Part shown: positions 52,059 through 62,028 of the stretch, piece after piece
Layout of the letters: every line of letters begins with the position of its first letter
How positions within the stretch are numbered: position 1 is the first letter of the stretch
NCBI RefSeq assembly: GCF_047250365.1
Contig: NZ_JBLBVL010000001.1
Coordinates: forward strand, 186,001-250,000
Direction: 5' to 3'
DNA from: Thaumasiovibrio sp047250365
GTDB lineage: Bacteria > Pseudomonadota > Gammaproteobacteria > Enterobacterales > Vibrionaceae
DNA length: 64,000 bases
Translations under genes and position numbers: made by a program
Notes under the pieces: model-generated
The model's input: the letters and a program-made list of their open reading frames with translations, nothing else
Told to the model about the DNA's origin: nothing
Databases searched by the model: none

Positions 52059-53900
52059 TTAGAGTGACAACCAGTGCCGTAAGGTAAGCAGGGCGCGATC
52101 AGAAAAGTCCATCCCTTCAATTAGCAATTTAGTCTCTAATGCTAACTTGGGTTCATCGGTAATAATGCCATCCACCCCAAGTAACAACAATCGCTGCATC
52201 GCTGCTGAATCGTTGATAGTCCAAACAATAACCTCTTGCTCACGTTGTTGTATTTCTATTATGCGCCATACATTGAGCCACTGTTCGCTCACCATTAGCA
52301 AATCGACGTCCCTTTCCAGCTTAGACTCACCAACACTTGCTGCATAGATCAACGCATAACGGAGCTGTTCAGGACGGGTGGCCTCCATCTCACGCATTAA
52401 GGTTGAGAGAAGATCGACATCAAGACTCGACACTATCATGGCTTGCTGATAATTAGGCAGCAGATCTGCCATTGCGAAAGCGAGATCTGCGCTTTGATTG
52501 TAGCGTTTTAGTTCAACATTTAATTCGATGTCTGTGGCATACTTATCGAGCAAATGAATTAATAAAGGTGGCGGCACGGCACTATTTTGCTGATACGCGG
52601 CAACAATATCTGAATAATTTGACTCTTCAATCACCAAGGGAACACCAAGCATACGGCCTAAATCGCGATCGTGAAACACCACCACTTTACCATCTTTAGT
52701 TAGCTGCACATCGATTTCTGCACTTTTGAGTCCTAATGAAATCGCGTACTGTATGCCCGCCTCGCTATTCTCAGGGTACATAAAGCCACCTCCGCGATGT
52801 GCAGTAATATAGCCTGTCGTATTCGTTTGAATATGTTTGACGAAGTGGCGAACATCGTCATAACCTTTGTTTGCTGCAAACACAGTGAACAGCAACATCG
52901 CAATTCCCAGTGAGACGCGGCGACGTGTGCTTCGTTTTAACCCAACAAAACGCTCATGCGCATTTACCAATTTGAGACGTTTGGTTTGTAAACGCAATAC
53001 GTAGTATTGACAACTCGCGTAAACAAATCGGTCCACAAAACTAAGCAGTAATGCAACACCAAACAAAAGAATAGCTGCAAGCATTAGCCATGGATAATGC
53101 TCTGAGTCGGACGTCGCCCAGAGCAATATCGGATCAAGTGCAAATAAAAGGCTTCCGGCGAAAGCCGCTGTAATAACCACCCGACCAAATAGCCAAACAA
53201 TATGCCCAACAAAAATGTGCGGTAAAATAGCGTTGCTTAAACGTCGAGCTTGCTTAAAAAGCTGCCACTGCGAACAATCTTGAAATAGGCTCAGCGGCAG
53301 TGCTAGCCACCAACTGGCCCAGTATCTAACCATCCAAAATACACTTGGTAAACAGATCAAGATCAGTAAACTAAGTGCAATCCACAGTGAGCTTATTTGG
53401 TTATTAATGTAATAATTAATGTCCCAGTCATTCAGCATGAGCCCATAGATCCAGCGCCCACTCCAAAGTAAGGTAGCAAAAAGCAAGCTTACCCCTAATG
53501 ATTGTGCAAGCACGACTTTAACCACCCGCCAACTGCGCTGCATTATCAATCCAAAAGCATCTAAAATAGACCGCTTACCCAAATCATGCTGAGCCAATAA
53601 GATACTTATTGCAGAGTGCTCCACAAAAAACGAAAAGCTCAGTTGCGTAACAAACCACAAGCTAAGTAAAAATCCCACCGGTGAAAGAAAAAATGCTAGC
53701 AACTCTTGGTTAGCAATTGCGCTTACACCATAAAAGCCCATTAATTTGGAGCTAATCCATAAGTCAAATGGGACAAATAAAGTTAATAGTGCACTTCGCA
53801 CGAGGATAAAACAGATCAGCATTTGCAAGCCACTGGTCTTCAGTCTATACCACATGAAATACAAAATATGTCGAATACGATGGAAGACTGCGCTACTCAA
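52059..53900 (-). CDS. Membrane glycerophosphodiester phosphodiesterase
   Basis: 613 aa. The N-terminal 320 residues carry several hydrophobic segments (GPDPase membrane domain). The C-terminal GDPD barrel begins TGYITAHRGGGFMYPENSEA and continues KSAEIDVQLTKDGKVVVFHD, including the catalytic His pair (HR and HD) and Glu/Asp metal ligands. It hydrolyses glycerophosphodiesters to glycerol-3-phosphate and an alcohol. The start (TTG 53898-53900) is uncertain: no good ribosome site is seen there or at ATG 53853-53855. Confidence 0.85.
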   Translation of the reverse strand: MSSAVFHRIRHILYFMWYRLKTSGLQMLICFILVRSALLTLFVPFDLWISSKLMGFYGVSAIANQELLAFFLSPVGFLLSLWFVTQLSFSFFVEHSAISILLAQHDLGKRSILDAFGLIMQRSWRVVKVVLAQSLGVSLLFATLLWSGRWIYGLMLNDWDINYYINNQISSLWIALSLLILICLPSVFWMVRYWASWWLALPLSLFQDCSQWQLFKQARRLSNAILPHIFVGHIVWLFGRVVITAAFAGSLLFALDPILLWATSDSEHYPWLMLAAILLFGVALLLSFVDRFVYASCQYYVLRLQTKRLKLVNAHERFVGLKRSTRRRVSLGIAMLLFTVFAANKGYDDVRHFVKHIQTNTTGYITAHRGGGFMYPENSEAGIQYAISLGLKSAEIDVQLTKDGKVVVFHDRDLGRMLGVPLVIEESNYSDIVAAYQQNSAVPPPLLIHLLDKYATDIELNVELKRYNQSADLAFAMADLLPNYQQAMIVSSLDVDLLSTLMREMEATRPEQLRYALIYAASVGESKLERDVDLLMVSEQWLNVWRIIEIQQREQEVIVWTINDSAAMQRLLLLGVDGIITDEPKLALETKLLIEGMDFSDRALLTLRHWLSL

Positions 53901-54107
53901 ATGTTTGTTTCGCCTACGTTGTGTTTGCTTACTTTACCATTCATCATATTCGGATTTTCCTCTCTTTACTCAAATAACATCCAGTCTTTTGCAAAGGGTC
54001 TCAATAAATACGTCAGCATGCCCCCAGAAGTACTAAACAATGGCATGCTTGTATATAGAACGCCCTAATAAATAGAGTAAAAAGTCAAATTTTATTTAGA
54101 TGTAAAA

Positions 54108-54130
54108 AAGCCGCTCAAATTGAGCGGCAT
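54108..54130 (-). terminator. Terminator of the fumarase gene
   Basis: GCCGCTC-aaatt-GAGCGGC followed on the minus strand by TTTTTTACATC, 22 bases after the fumarase stop codon. The stretch 53901-54107 shows plus-strand frames that overlap the GDPD start and are not convincing. Confidence 0.88.
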
Positions 54131-54151
54131 TATCATCAGAAAACAGTGAAA

Positions 54152-55669
54152 TTAACTTTCGTTCATCTCGGCAATTTTCACACGCCACGTATCAGGGCCG
54201 ATTTGGTGTGCATTCGCACCAGACGAATCAACCGCAACGGTCACAGGCATGTCTTCAACCTCAAATTCGTAAATGGCTTCCATACCCAACTCTTCAAACG
54301 CTACGACACGAGATTTCTTAATCGCTTTCGCAACAAGGTATGCCGCACCACCAACAGCCATCAAGTAAACCGCTTCGTTTTTCTTGATCGATTCAATAGC
54401 GGCAGGGCCACGCTCTGCTTTACCAATCATACCGATAAGGCCTGTCTCTTCCAGCATCATATCGGTGAACTTATCCATGCGAGTTGAGGTAGTAGGGCCA
54501 GCAGGACCCACTACTTCATCACCAACAGCATCGACAGGGCCGACGTAGTAAATAAAGCGTCCATTAAAATCAACACCTTCTGGTAAACCTTCACCATTGG
54601 CTAGCATCTCTTGAATACGTTTATGTGCTGCATCACGTCCAGTTAATATTTTACCGGATAACAACACCGTCTCCCCTGTCTTCCAGGTTTTAACGTCTTC
54701 TTTACTGATTTCATCAACATTGACACGGCGGACATTTTTACCCACTTCCCACGTCACTTCTGGCCACTCTTCTAGCTTAGGTGGTGTTAATTCAGCAGGA
54801 CCCGTTCCATCCAGTGTGAAATGAGTATGGCGTGTCGCCGCACAGTTCGGGATCAAGCAGACAGGCTTCGAAGCAGCATGCGTTGGCGCAGTTTTGATTT
54901 TTACATCAACAACTGTGGTCAAACCACCTAAGCCTTGTGCACCAATTCCAAGTTTATTCACACGATCGTAAATATCTAGGCGCAGTTCCTCTTCAGCGTT
55001 TTGTGGACCACGCTCTATCAGCTCATGGATATCAACGTGCCCCATTAGTGACTCTTTGGCTAGCACTGCTGCTTTCTCAGCGGTACCACCAATGCCAATA
55101 CCAATCATACCCGGTGGGCACCAGCCCGCCCCCATTGTCGGTAAGACCTTTTCCACCCAAGCCGCAATGTCGTCAGACGGGTTTAGCATAATCATCTTAG
55201 TTTTATTTTCAGAGCCACCGCCTTTTGCTGCGATCTGAATTTCAACTTTATTGCCTGGCACCATGTCGATATGTACCACAGCAGGCGTGTTGTCCTTGGT
55301 ATTCGTACGAGCACCTGCTGGATCTGCTACAACAGAGGCACGAAGTGGGTTATCTGGATTGTTGTAAGCGCGGCGTACCCCTTCATCAATCATCTCTTGC
55401 ACCGTCAGGTCACTGTCCCACTGGACATTCATACCAATTTTCACGAAACAAGTAACAATACCGGTGTCTTGACAGATAGGACGGTGTCCTTCGGCAGACA
55501 TACGCGAATTAATTAGGATCTGTGCAATCGCATCTTTCGCGGCTTGGTTCTGTTCTTTGTGATAAGCCTTTTCCAGAGCTTGTACAAAATCCAACGGGTG
55601 ATAGTAAGATATATACTGTAATGCATCCGCGACACTCGCGATTACATCTTCTTTCCGTATGACGGTCAT
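54152..55669 (-). CDS. Fumarate hydratase, class I (4Fe-4S)
   Basis: 505 aa, normal for class I fumarases (FumA/FumB type). Cysteines for the iron-sulfur cluster are in RPICQDTGIVTCF, VCLIPNCAATRH and the following domain; WCPPGMIGIGIGGTAEK is conserved. The C-terminal beta domain (LTGRDAAHKRIQEMLANGEG, GPAGPTTSTRMDKF) is present. It interconverts fumarate and malate in the TCA cycle. Diverges from pabB; the same arrangement is known in Vibrio. Confidence 0.95.
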   Translation of the reverse strand: MTVIRKEDVIASVADALQYISYYHPLDFVQALEKAYHKEQNQAAKDAIAQILINSRMSAEGHRPICQDTGIVTCFVKIGMNVQWDSDLTVQEMIDEGVRRAYNNPDNPLRASVVADPAGARTNTKDNTPAVVHIDMVPGNKVEIQIAAKGGGSENKTKMIMLNPSDDIAAWVEKVLPTMGAGWCPPGMIGIGIGGTAEKAAVLAKESLMGHVDIHELIERGPQNAEEELRLDIYDRVNKLGIGAQGLGGLTTVVDVKIKTAPTHAASKPVCLIPNCAATRHTHFTLDGTGPAELTPPKLEEWPEVTWEVGKNVRRVNVDEISKEDVKTWKTGETVLLSGKILTGRDAAHKRIQEMLANGEGLPEGVDFNGRFIYYVGPVDAVGDEVVGPAGPTTSTRMDKFTDMMLEETGLIGMIGKAERGPAAIESIKKNEAVYLMAVGGAAYLVAKAIKKSRVVAFEELGMEAIYEFEVEDMPVTVAVDSSGANAHQIGPDTWRVKIAEMNES

Positions 55670-55826
55670 TTCATTGCCTCGCTAATTCTCATCCATGGTG
55701 CCGGAGAAGCCGACTTAATCTATAATTTTAGCTTCCTGCCAACATCGAAAAATACTACGGGTATGATACCCTTAGGAAGAACTCTCTGCTATCCCGCAGA
55801 CGATCATTTATTACAAAAATCACAGT

Positions 55827-57191
55827 ATGAGCACCGACATCAACAATTCCATCACAATTCAATCACTTGAATACAAAAGCACTGCAACAAGTCAGCTATT
55901 TAACGCAATAGAACATCAACCTTGGGCAATGTTGTTAAGATCTGCCTCAAACGCCCATGTGAATAGCAGATTTGATATTTTAGTGGCAGATCCCATCGCG
56001 ACATTAACGACAACTGGTAACATTAGCACTATTTATTGTCCTACTGGAAAAGCCACCAGTAAAGAAGATCCATTTACATTACTTAAACAACTGCAAGAAA
56101 CCTGGCTGCCTTCACTGCCGGCTCATCCGAGCTTACCTTTTCTGGGTGGAGCTGTCGGTTACTGGGGTTATGACTTAGGTCGGCGAATTGAAACCCTACC
56201 ACAAACAGCCGAGCACGATATCACCGCACCAGATATGGCAATTGGACTCTATGATTGGGCCATTATTGCCGATCATAAAGAGAATAAACTCTGGCAAGTG
56301 AACCTTAACCCTACTATCGACCGGTATACGTGGTTAAAACAACAAGTCCCCCAACCCAAAGTACCATTCCAATTAACGGGTCCATGGCAAAGTAACATGA
56401 CACGCAACAGCTATGGCGAACGGTTTAATGCAGTAAAAGAATATATTTTTGCTGGGGATTGTTACCAAATTAATCTGGCACAGCGTTTTCAAGCCCCTTA
56501 TATCGGGAGTGAGTGGAGCGCATACCGCAAGCTCGAGCATGCCAATCAAGCCCCTTTTTCAGCCTTTATTCGTTTAGCCGAACACAGCATTCTATCGATT
56601 TCCCCGGAGCGCTTTTTATCCTTACAGCAAGGTAAAATCGAAACCAAACCAATAAAAGGCACTCGCCCTCGCTACGATGACCCTAGCGCTGATGAAAAAG
56701 CAATTACCTGCCTGCAAAATACGGAAAAAGACCGAGCAGAAAACTTAATGATTGTCGATTTGCTCCGCAACGACATTGGTCGAGTCGCCTCTCCCGGCTC
56801 AGTTAAAGTGCCTGAGCTATTCGCTATAGAGAGCTTTCCTGCAGTGCACCATTTGGTTAGTACAGTAACAGGGGTATTATCACCCGAATATGAAGCCGCC
56901 GATCTGCTTCGCGCTGCGTTTCCTGGGGGATCGATTACAGGCGCTCCAAAAATTCGAGCCATGGAAATCATTGAAGAGATCGAACCACATCGGCGCAGTA
57001 TCTACTGCGGCAGCATTGGCTATATTAGTAACTGCGGTAACATGGATAGCAGCATCACTATCCGCACCTTGATTAGCCAAAATGATCAGTTTTATGCTTG
57101 GGCAGGAGGTGGATTGGTTGCCGATAGTGAAGTAAATAGCGAGTACCAAGAAATACGCGATAAACTCAGTCGCATACTTCCCCTGCTATAA
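55827..57191 (+). CDS. pabB: Aminodeoxychorismate synthase component I
   Basis: 454 aa of the chorismate-binding family, making 4-amino-4-deoxychorismate for folate synthesis. GGAVGYWGYDLGRRIE in the N-terminal part, YIFAGDCYQINLAQRF, IKGTRPRYDD and PGGSITGAPKIRAMEIIEEI (with the PIKGT-type active-site block) are typical. No obvious ribosome site lies before the ATG. It shares its last base with the start of the next frame; the nudL start is at 57218. Confidence 0.93.
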   Translation: MSTDINNSITIQSLEYKSTATSQLFNAIEHQPWAMLLRSASNAHVNSRFDILVADPIATLTTTGNISTIYCPTGKATSKEDPFTLLKQLQETWLPSLPAHPSLPFLGGAVGYWGYDLGRRIETLPQTAEHDITAPDMAIGLYDWAIIADHKENKLWQVNLNPTIDRYTWLKQQVPQPKVPFQLTGPWQSNMTRNSYGERFNAVKEYIFAGDCYQINLAQRFQAPYIGSEWSAYRKLEHANQAPFSAFIRLAEHSILSISPERFLSLQQGKIETKPIKGTRPRYDDPSADEKAITCLQNTEKDRAENLMIVDLLRNDIGRVASPGSVKVPELFAIESFPAVHHLVSTVTGVLSPEYEAADLLRAAFPGGSITGAPKIRAMEIIEEIEPHRRSIYCGSIGYISNCGNMDSSITIRTLISQNDQFYAWAGGGLVADSEVNSEYQEIRDKLSRILPLL

Positions 57192-57217
57192 TGATCAAAA
57201 ATGGCAAGGAGGCCAAT

Positions 57218-57820
57218 ATGATGATCACGCCCTTTCCAGAACGCTTTCTTCTTACCCTGACGGGACGCTATGATGATGGGGTTATTGACAGTATTTCCAA
57301 ACGAGTACCGGAAAATACGACATTCAAAAAAGCCGCCGTGCTTATTGGTTTAGTTAAACGAAGTGATGGCTACCACATCCTCCTTACCCAGCGCGCGTTT
57401 CACCTTAAGCACCATCCTGGACAAGTTGCGTTTCCGGGAGGGCGCTTTGAAATACATTCAGACGATGATTTAATCGACACTGCTCTTCGAGAGACAAAAG
57501 AAGAAACTGGCATAGAATGTGTGAGAAAAAACATACTTGGTAAACTGCCTTCTCTACCAACCGTGTCTGGATACATTATCCATCCTTATGTCGCACTCAT
57601 CAATCCAGACTATCAAGCGAAGATTGATAGTAATGAAGTTGCCTCTCTGTTTGAAGTCTCTGCAAATCATCTACTAAACCCCAAAAACATAGATAAACAC
57701 GCCTTTTTGATAAACAACTACCCTCATATTGTTTACTCAGTTCGTCACCCCGAATATGCAATATGGGGCGCAACTGCACAAATCATTAAATTACTATCCA
57801 TTCAGGTGTGGCATGAATAA
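57218..57820 (+). CDS. nudL: NUDIX CoA pyrophosphatase-type hydrolase
   Basis: 200 aa from ATG 57218, which follows AAGGAGGCCAAT. The Nudix box is complete: GGRFEIHSDDDLIDTALRET then KEETGI, and the CoA-type extension LTQRAFHLKHHPGQVAFPGG lies before it. E. coli NudL (YeaB) is likewise encoded between pabB and sdaA. It probably hydrolyses CoA or related diphosphates. Confidence 0.92.
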   Translation: MMITPFPERFLLTLTGRYDDGVIDSISKRVPENTTFKKAAVLIGLVKRSDGYHILLTQRAFHLKHHPGQVAFPGGRFEIHSDDDLIDTALRETKEETGIECVRKNILGKLPSLPTVSGYIIHPYVALINPDYQAKIDSNEVASLFEVSANHLLNPKNIDKHAFLINNYPHIVYSVRHPEYAIWGATAQIIKLLSIQVWHE

Positions 57821-58005
57821 ATCTTGGCGCAGGCATTAGAAATGCTAATATCACCAGAATCAATAATATGATCCAAATCACTAATTGGATATATATGTTT
57901 CATCAACTTTCAATATACGATCCAGATCAAAGTTACGTGCCACAGAATATGGAGAATACGCCCCGTTCCTAATTTCCGTTTTGTAATTTACTTTGGATAT
58001 ACATA

Positions 58006-59259
58006 ATGCAAACAACTTCTAGCGCTGTTGAAACCTCAACAAAGAAGAACAAATGGACATACCAAGATATCACTTGGGCTCTATCTCTATTTGGTACCGC
58101 AGTGGGTGCAGGGGTTCTATTCCTTCCAATTAAAGCAGGTGCAGGCGGCTTCTGGCCTCTTGTTATGCTGGCTCTAATCGCAATGCCAATGACATGGTTT
58201 GCACACAAAGGACTAGCTCGCTTCGTTCTTTCTGCTAAAAATCCTGAAGCTGATATCACTGATACTGTTGAAGAACACTTCGGTAAAACTGGCGCAAACC
58301 TTATCACCTTTGCCTACTTTTTCGCCATTTACCCTATCGTTCTAATCTACGGTGTAGGTATTACCAACACTGCTGATTCGTTTATGATCAACCAGCTTGG
58401 CATGGAATCAATTCCTCGTCCGTTACTATCTGGTGCGCTGATTAGCCTTATGACCTTAGGGGTTGTTTTTGGTAAAGAACTAATGCTGAAAGCAACGTCA
58501 GCGATGGTTTACCCATTAGTATTTATCCTACTAGCTCTATCTATTTACCTGATTCCAGATTGGAACATGTCTATGGCAGCAGTAAGCCCTGAATGGTCAA
58601 CTATGCCGTCTATTGTTTGGCTAGCGATTCCAATCATTGTTTTCTCGTTCAACCATAGCCCTATCATTAGTCAGTTTGCAAAAGAGCAACGTCGTGTATA
58701 CGGTGAAGAAGCATCGAAGAAAACCGATATGATCACTGGCGGTGCTGCTGGCATGCTAATGGTATTTGTTATGTTCTTCGTATTCTCTGTTGTACTGTCA
58801 CTAACGCCAGCACAACTTGCAGAAGCAGCAGACCAAAATATCAGTGTTCTATCTTACTTAGCGAACGTACATGACTCAGCACTAATCTCTATTCTTGGTC
58901 CTGTTATTGCCTTTGCCGCAATTACGTCAAGCTACTTCGGTCACTTCCTAGGTGCGCACGAAGGTATGGTTGGTCTAGCGAAGTCTCGTACTAACATGCC
59001 GGTTAAGAAGCTTGAAAAATTCTCTCTTGCGTTCATTGTTGTAACCACTTGGATCGTCGCTATCATCAACCCAAGTATTCTGGGTATGATCGAAGATATC
59101 GGCGCACCAATGATTGCAGGTATCCTGTTCCTAATGCCTGTATTCGCAATGTACAAAGTGCCATCAATGGCGAAATACCGTACATCACTACCAGTTAGCA
59201 TCTTCACTGTGCTATGTGGTTTTGCAGCAATTTCATCTGTTATCTATGGCATGTTATAA
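58006..59259 (+). CDS. sdaC: Serine/threonine transporter SdaC (HAAAP family)
   Basis: 417 aa with eleven hydrophobic segments. ITWALSLFGTAVGAGVLFLP at the start, IVFSFNHSPIISQFA and the final SIFTVLCGFAAISSVIYG are typical of proton-coupled serine transporters. Located just before sdaA with its own terminator, so import and deamination of serine are paired. Confidence 0.94.
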   Translation: MQTTSSAVETSTKKNKWTYQDITWALSLFGTAVGAGVLFLPIKAGAGGFWPLVMLALIAMPMTWFAHKGLARFVLSAKNPEADITDTVEEHFGKTGANLITFAYFFAIYPIVLIYGVGITNTADSFMINQLGMESIPRPLLSGALISLMTLGVVFGKELMLKATSAMVYPLVFILLALSIYLIPDWNMSMAAVSPEWSTMPSIVWLAIPIIVFSFNHSPIISQFAKEQRRVYGEEASKKTDMITGGAAGMLMVFVMFFVFSVVLSLTPAQLAEAADQNISVLSYLANVHDSALISILGPVIAFAAITSSYFGHFLGAHEGMVGLAKSRTNMPVKKLEKFSLAFIVVTTWIVAIINPSILGMIEDIGAPMIAGILFLMPVFAMYKVPSMAKYRTSLPVSIFTVLCGFAAISSVIYGML

Positions 59260-59357
59260 TACCGCCTGCCAGATATTATGATGTTTTCAGTGACCTTGGT
59301 AATGATAAGGCAACCATATGGTTCCCTTATTAACAAAGTCCAGTAAAATAGAATCAG

Positions 59358-59391
59358 AGCAGGGATTGTCTTCGGACCGCCCTGCTTTTTT
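59358..59391 (+). terminator. Rho-independent terminator after sdaC
   Basis: AGCAGGG-loop-CCCTGCT followed by TTTTTAG, 98 bases after the sdaC stop codon. sdaA therefore has its own promoter in 59392-59488. Confidence 0.85.
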
Positions 59392-59488
59392 AGTTTTTTA
59401 ACGTTCTCACCACGGATGGGGGAAGTTTAATAAGTAGATGTCAGCTTAGGTTTGTCACCAAGCTGCTTCCTCTCACTGGGTTATTCGA

Positions 59489-60850
59489 ATGATAAGTGTT
59501 TTTGATATTTATAAAGTTGGTGTTGGTCCATCCAGTTCTCACACCGTCGGTCCAATGAAAGCAGGTAAAGAGTTCATTGATGATCTTCGTGCTTCTAACC
59601 AGCTTAAATCGATTACGAAAATGACTGCTGACGTTTATGGTTCGCTTTCACTAACGGGTAAAGGTCACCATACTGATATCGCTATCATCATGGGCCTCGC
59701 CGACAACCTGCCAGATACCGTTAATATCGACAGCATCCCAGGCTATATTGCACGCCTAGAAGAGACAGAAACACTGGTAATTGGTGACAACGAGCACACT
59801 GTTGCCTTCCCTCGTGAAGGTGGCATGAACTTCCATAGCCATAACCTTGAACTGCATGAAAACGGTATGCAAATTCATGCGTGGATTGGCGATGAGATAG
59901 CATACTCAAAAACGTATTACTCTATCGGCGGTGGATTTATCGTTGATGAGGAAAACTTCGGTGTGGAACAAGAACAAACAGTAAAAGTCCCGTATGAGTA
60001 TGGTACTGCGCACGAACTGGTTGAATTGTGTAAAGACAACGCCATTTCTATTAGCTCTCTTGTTATGGCTAACGAGCGTATGTTCAAGCCACAAGACGAA
60101 ATCAAGTCTCAGTACGCAAAAATATGGGACACCATGCAGAAATGTATGGAACGTGGTATGAATACTGAAGGGCTTCTACCTGGGCCACTACGTGTTCCAC
60201 GCCGTGCTGCAAGCCTTCGTCATCAACTTGAAACCGCTGAACGCCTTAGCACCGATCCTATGACCGTCGTTGATTGGGTTAACATGTATGCTTTTGCCGT
60301 TAACGAAGAAAACGCGGCTGGCGGTCGTGTGGTAACAGCCCCGACTAACGGTGCTTGCGGCATTATTCCTGCTGTTCTAGCTTACTATGACAAGTTCATT
60401 CAGCCTGTTACAGAAGCACAATACATTCGTTACTTTGCTGCATCTGGCGCGATTGGTGGACTATATAAGCGAAATGCGTCAATTTCTGGTGCAGAAGTCG
60501 GCTGTCAAGGTGAAGTCGGTGTGGCATGTTCAATGGCAGCGGCTGGTCTGGCGGAATTGATGGGCGGTAGCCCAGAGCAAGTGTGTATGGCGGCTGAAAT
60601 TGCCATGGAACACAACCTTGGCCTAACCTGTGATCCTGTTGCTGGTCAGGTACAAGTACCTTGTATTGAACGAAACGGTATTGCTGCAGTGAAAGCCATC
60701 AACGCAACGCGTATGGCACTGCGTCGTTCATCTGCTCCACGCGTATCATTGGACAAAGTTATCGAAACCATGCTTGAAACCGGTAAAGATATGAACGCGA
60801 AATACCGTGAAACGTCTCAAGGTGGACTGGCGATCAAGGTTATTTGCTAA
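59489..60850 (+). CDS. sdaA: L-serine ammonia-lyase
   Basis: 453 aa, single-chain iron-sulfur L-serine dehydratase converting serine to pyruvate and ammonia. VGPSSSHTVGPMKAG at the N-terminus binds substrate; the cluster cysteines are in AEVGCQGEVGVACSMAAAG and LTCDPVAGQVQVPCIERN. ITVAPTNGAC-type block is TAPTNGACGIIPAV. It ends at a strong terminator. Confidence 0.96.
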   Translation: MISVFDIYKVGVGPSSSHTVGPMKAGKEFIDDLRASNQLKSITKMTADVYGSLSLTGKGHHTDIAIIMGLADNLPDTVNIDSIPGYIARLEETETLVIGDNEHTVAFPREGGMNFHSHNLELHENGMQIHAWIGDEIAYSKTYYSIGGGFIVDEENFGVEQEQTVKVPYEYGTAHELVELCKDNAISISSLVMANERMFKPQDEIKSQYAKIWDTMQKCMERGMNTEGLLPGPLRVPRRAASLRHQLETAERLSTDPMTVVDWVNMYAFAVNEENAAGGRVVTAPTNGACGIIPAVLAYYDKFIQPVTEAQYIRYFAASGAIGGLYKRNASISGAEVGCQGEVGVACSMAAAGLAELMGGSPEQVCMAAEIAMEHNLGLTCDPVAGQVQVPCIERNGIAAVKAINATRMALRRSSAPRVSLDKVIETMLETGKDMNAKYRETSQGGLAIKVIC

Positions 60851-60893
60851 GATAACAACGGCAGAGATCTGTACTTTCTGAACAATAAACAAA

Positions 60894-60922
60894 ACGCCTC
60901 GCAGTTGCGAGGCGTTTTTTTA
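60894..60922 (+). terminator. Rho-independent terminator after sdaA
   Basis: AACGCCTCGCA-GT-TGCGAGGCGTT followed by a T-run to 60922. The same hairpin may serve the minus-strand gene that ends at 60941. Confidence 0.93.
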
Positions 60923-60940
60923 TGCATATAAATAAATTCA

Positions 60941-61900
60941 CTATGTAACTGCACCAAGTAGACGTTCAATATCATCAGACAAGCTTTCAGCATACTGCAG
61001 CGTCGTTAACCAAGAAATTGGAATACCCTTTTCTCCACCAACACCATAGCAAGCACCAGCAATCGCACCCACTAACATAGCACGACCACAACTGTCGCCT
61101 GACGCCATGATATTTTGAATAATGGCCTCTCGATAGTTTTCTGTATTTTGCAGTATCCAAGCGGACATGGGTAAACTATCCACTAAGTGACACGCTTGGT
61201 TAACGACCGATAAGACATGATCAAGATGATTATCTCTATCAGCCAACGCGCGCAGTTCAATAATTCGATCCTGAATCGGCGCCGGTGACTTTACCTGTAA
61301 CACATTTAATGTCGGCTCTATTCGTTGCGATTGTATCGCTTCATTTAATGCACTAGCAAAAGCCTTGGCGCTCGCTAGCGCTAGCGTATTATTGTGAGTA
61401 ATACCAATATAGCGCTCAAGCGCGTCATTTAATGTTTGAGAATCTGCCGCCACGCAAACAAGAGGAGGCACCGCACACAATGCCAAGTTCTGATCATCAT
61501 CACTGCCTGAATCTTCTGGCCATTCGTCGGGTGTGCGAGAAAACAAAGTTAATAACAATGCTTTGGTCGGCGTATCCACATAACCGACAAAATCGCCCCC
61601 AGGACCAAAGTAGTCCAATATCTCCTGTTGAATGACACCAACCGATACCTCCTTTTTTGCCAGTAAACGGACATATAAGCCAAGCCATTCACCATAAATG
61701 CTCTGCTCTCCTGCCGTTTTACTGGCATGAGCAAAATACCCTTCCACCCCTTCATAATTTCTATGATCAGGTTCAATAAACGGAAAGTGATCCACCGATG
61801 ATAACTCGGCAATACGCTGTGGTGAATATATCCAATGCGTACCTAAGGCAGCAGCATCAGCCACCAACGCACCAAGCAGTGCTGCAGTTCGATTTGGCAT
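60941..61900 (-). CDS. ADP-ribosylglycohydrolase (DraG-like) family protein
   Basis: 319 aa, all-helical. ALLGALVADAAALGTHWIYS at the N-terminus and SGDSCGRAMLVGAIAGACYG near residues 270-290 provide the Asp residues that bind the two metals in this fold. AGAGGATGTCATT precedes the ATG. Relatives remove ADP-ribose from proteins, nucleic acids or small molecules. No ADP-ribosyltransferase gene is adjacent, so the substrate is unknown. Confidence 0.86.
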   Translation of the reverse strand: MPNRTAALLGALVADAAALGTHWIYSPQRIAELSSVDHFPFIEPDHRNYEGVEGYFAHASKTAGEQSIYGEWLGLYVRLLAKKEVSVGVIQQEILDYFGPGGDFVGYVDTPTKALLLTLFSRTPDEWPEDSGSDDDQNLALCAVPPLVCVAADSQTLNDALERYIGITHNNTLALASAKAFASALNEAIQSQRIEPTLNVLQVKSPAPIQDRIIELRALADRDNHLDHVLSVVNQACHLVDSLPMSAWILQNTENYREAIIQNIMASGDSCGRAMLVGAIAGACYGVGGEKGIPISWLTTLQYAESLSDDIERLLGAVT

Positions 61901-62028
61901 AATGACATCCTCTGTTTAAATGCATCTACATAAAAGTACTGCAGTGCAGGAAAATTTATCACAAGTGTAGACGAGATATCATCTCCTTGAAGCTGAACTT
62001 GAGCCGCACAACCTCGATGAAGATAAAA

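Noticed and set aside
53746..54068. Plus-strand frames between the GDPD and fumarase genes
   Set aside because: They overlap the 5' end of the GDPD gene in antisense, lack ribosome sites, and the products have no recognisable features.
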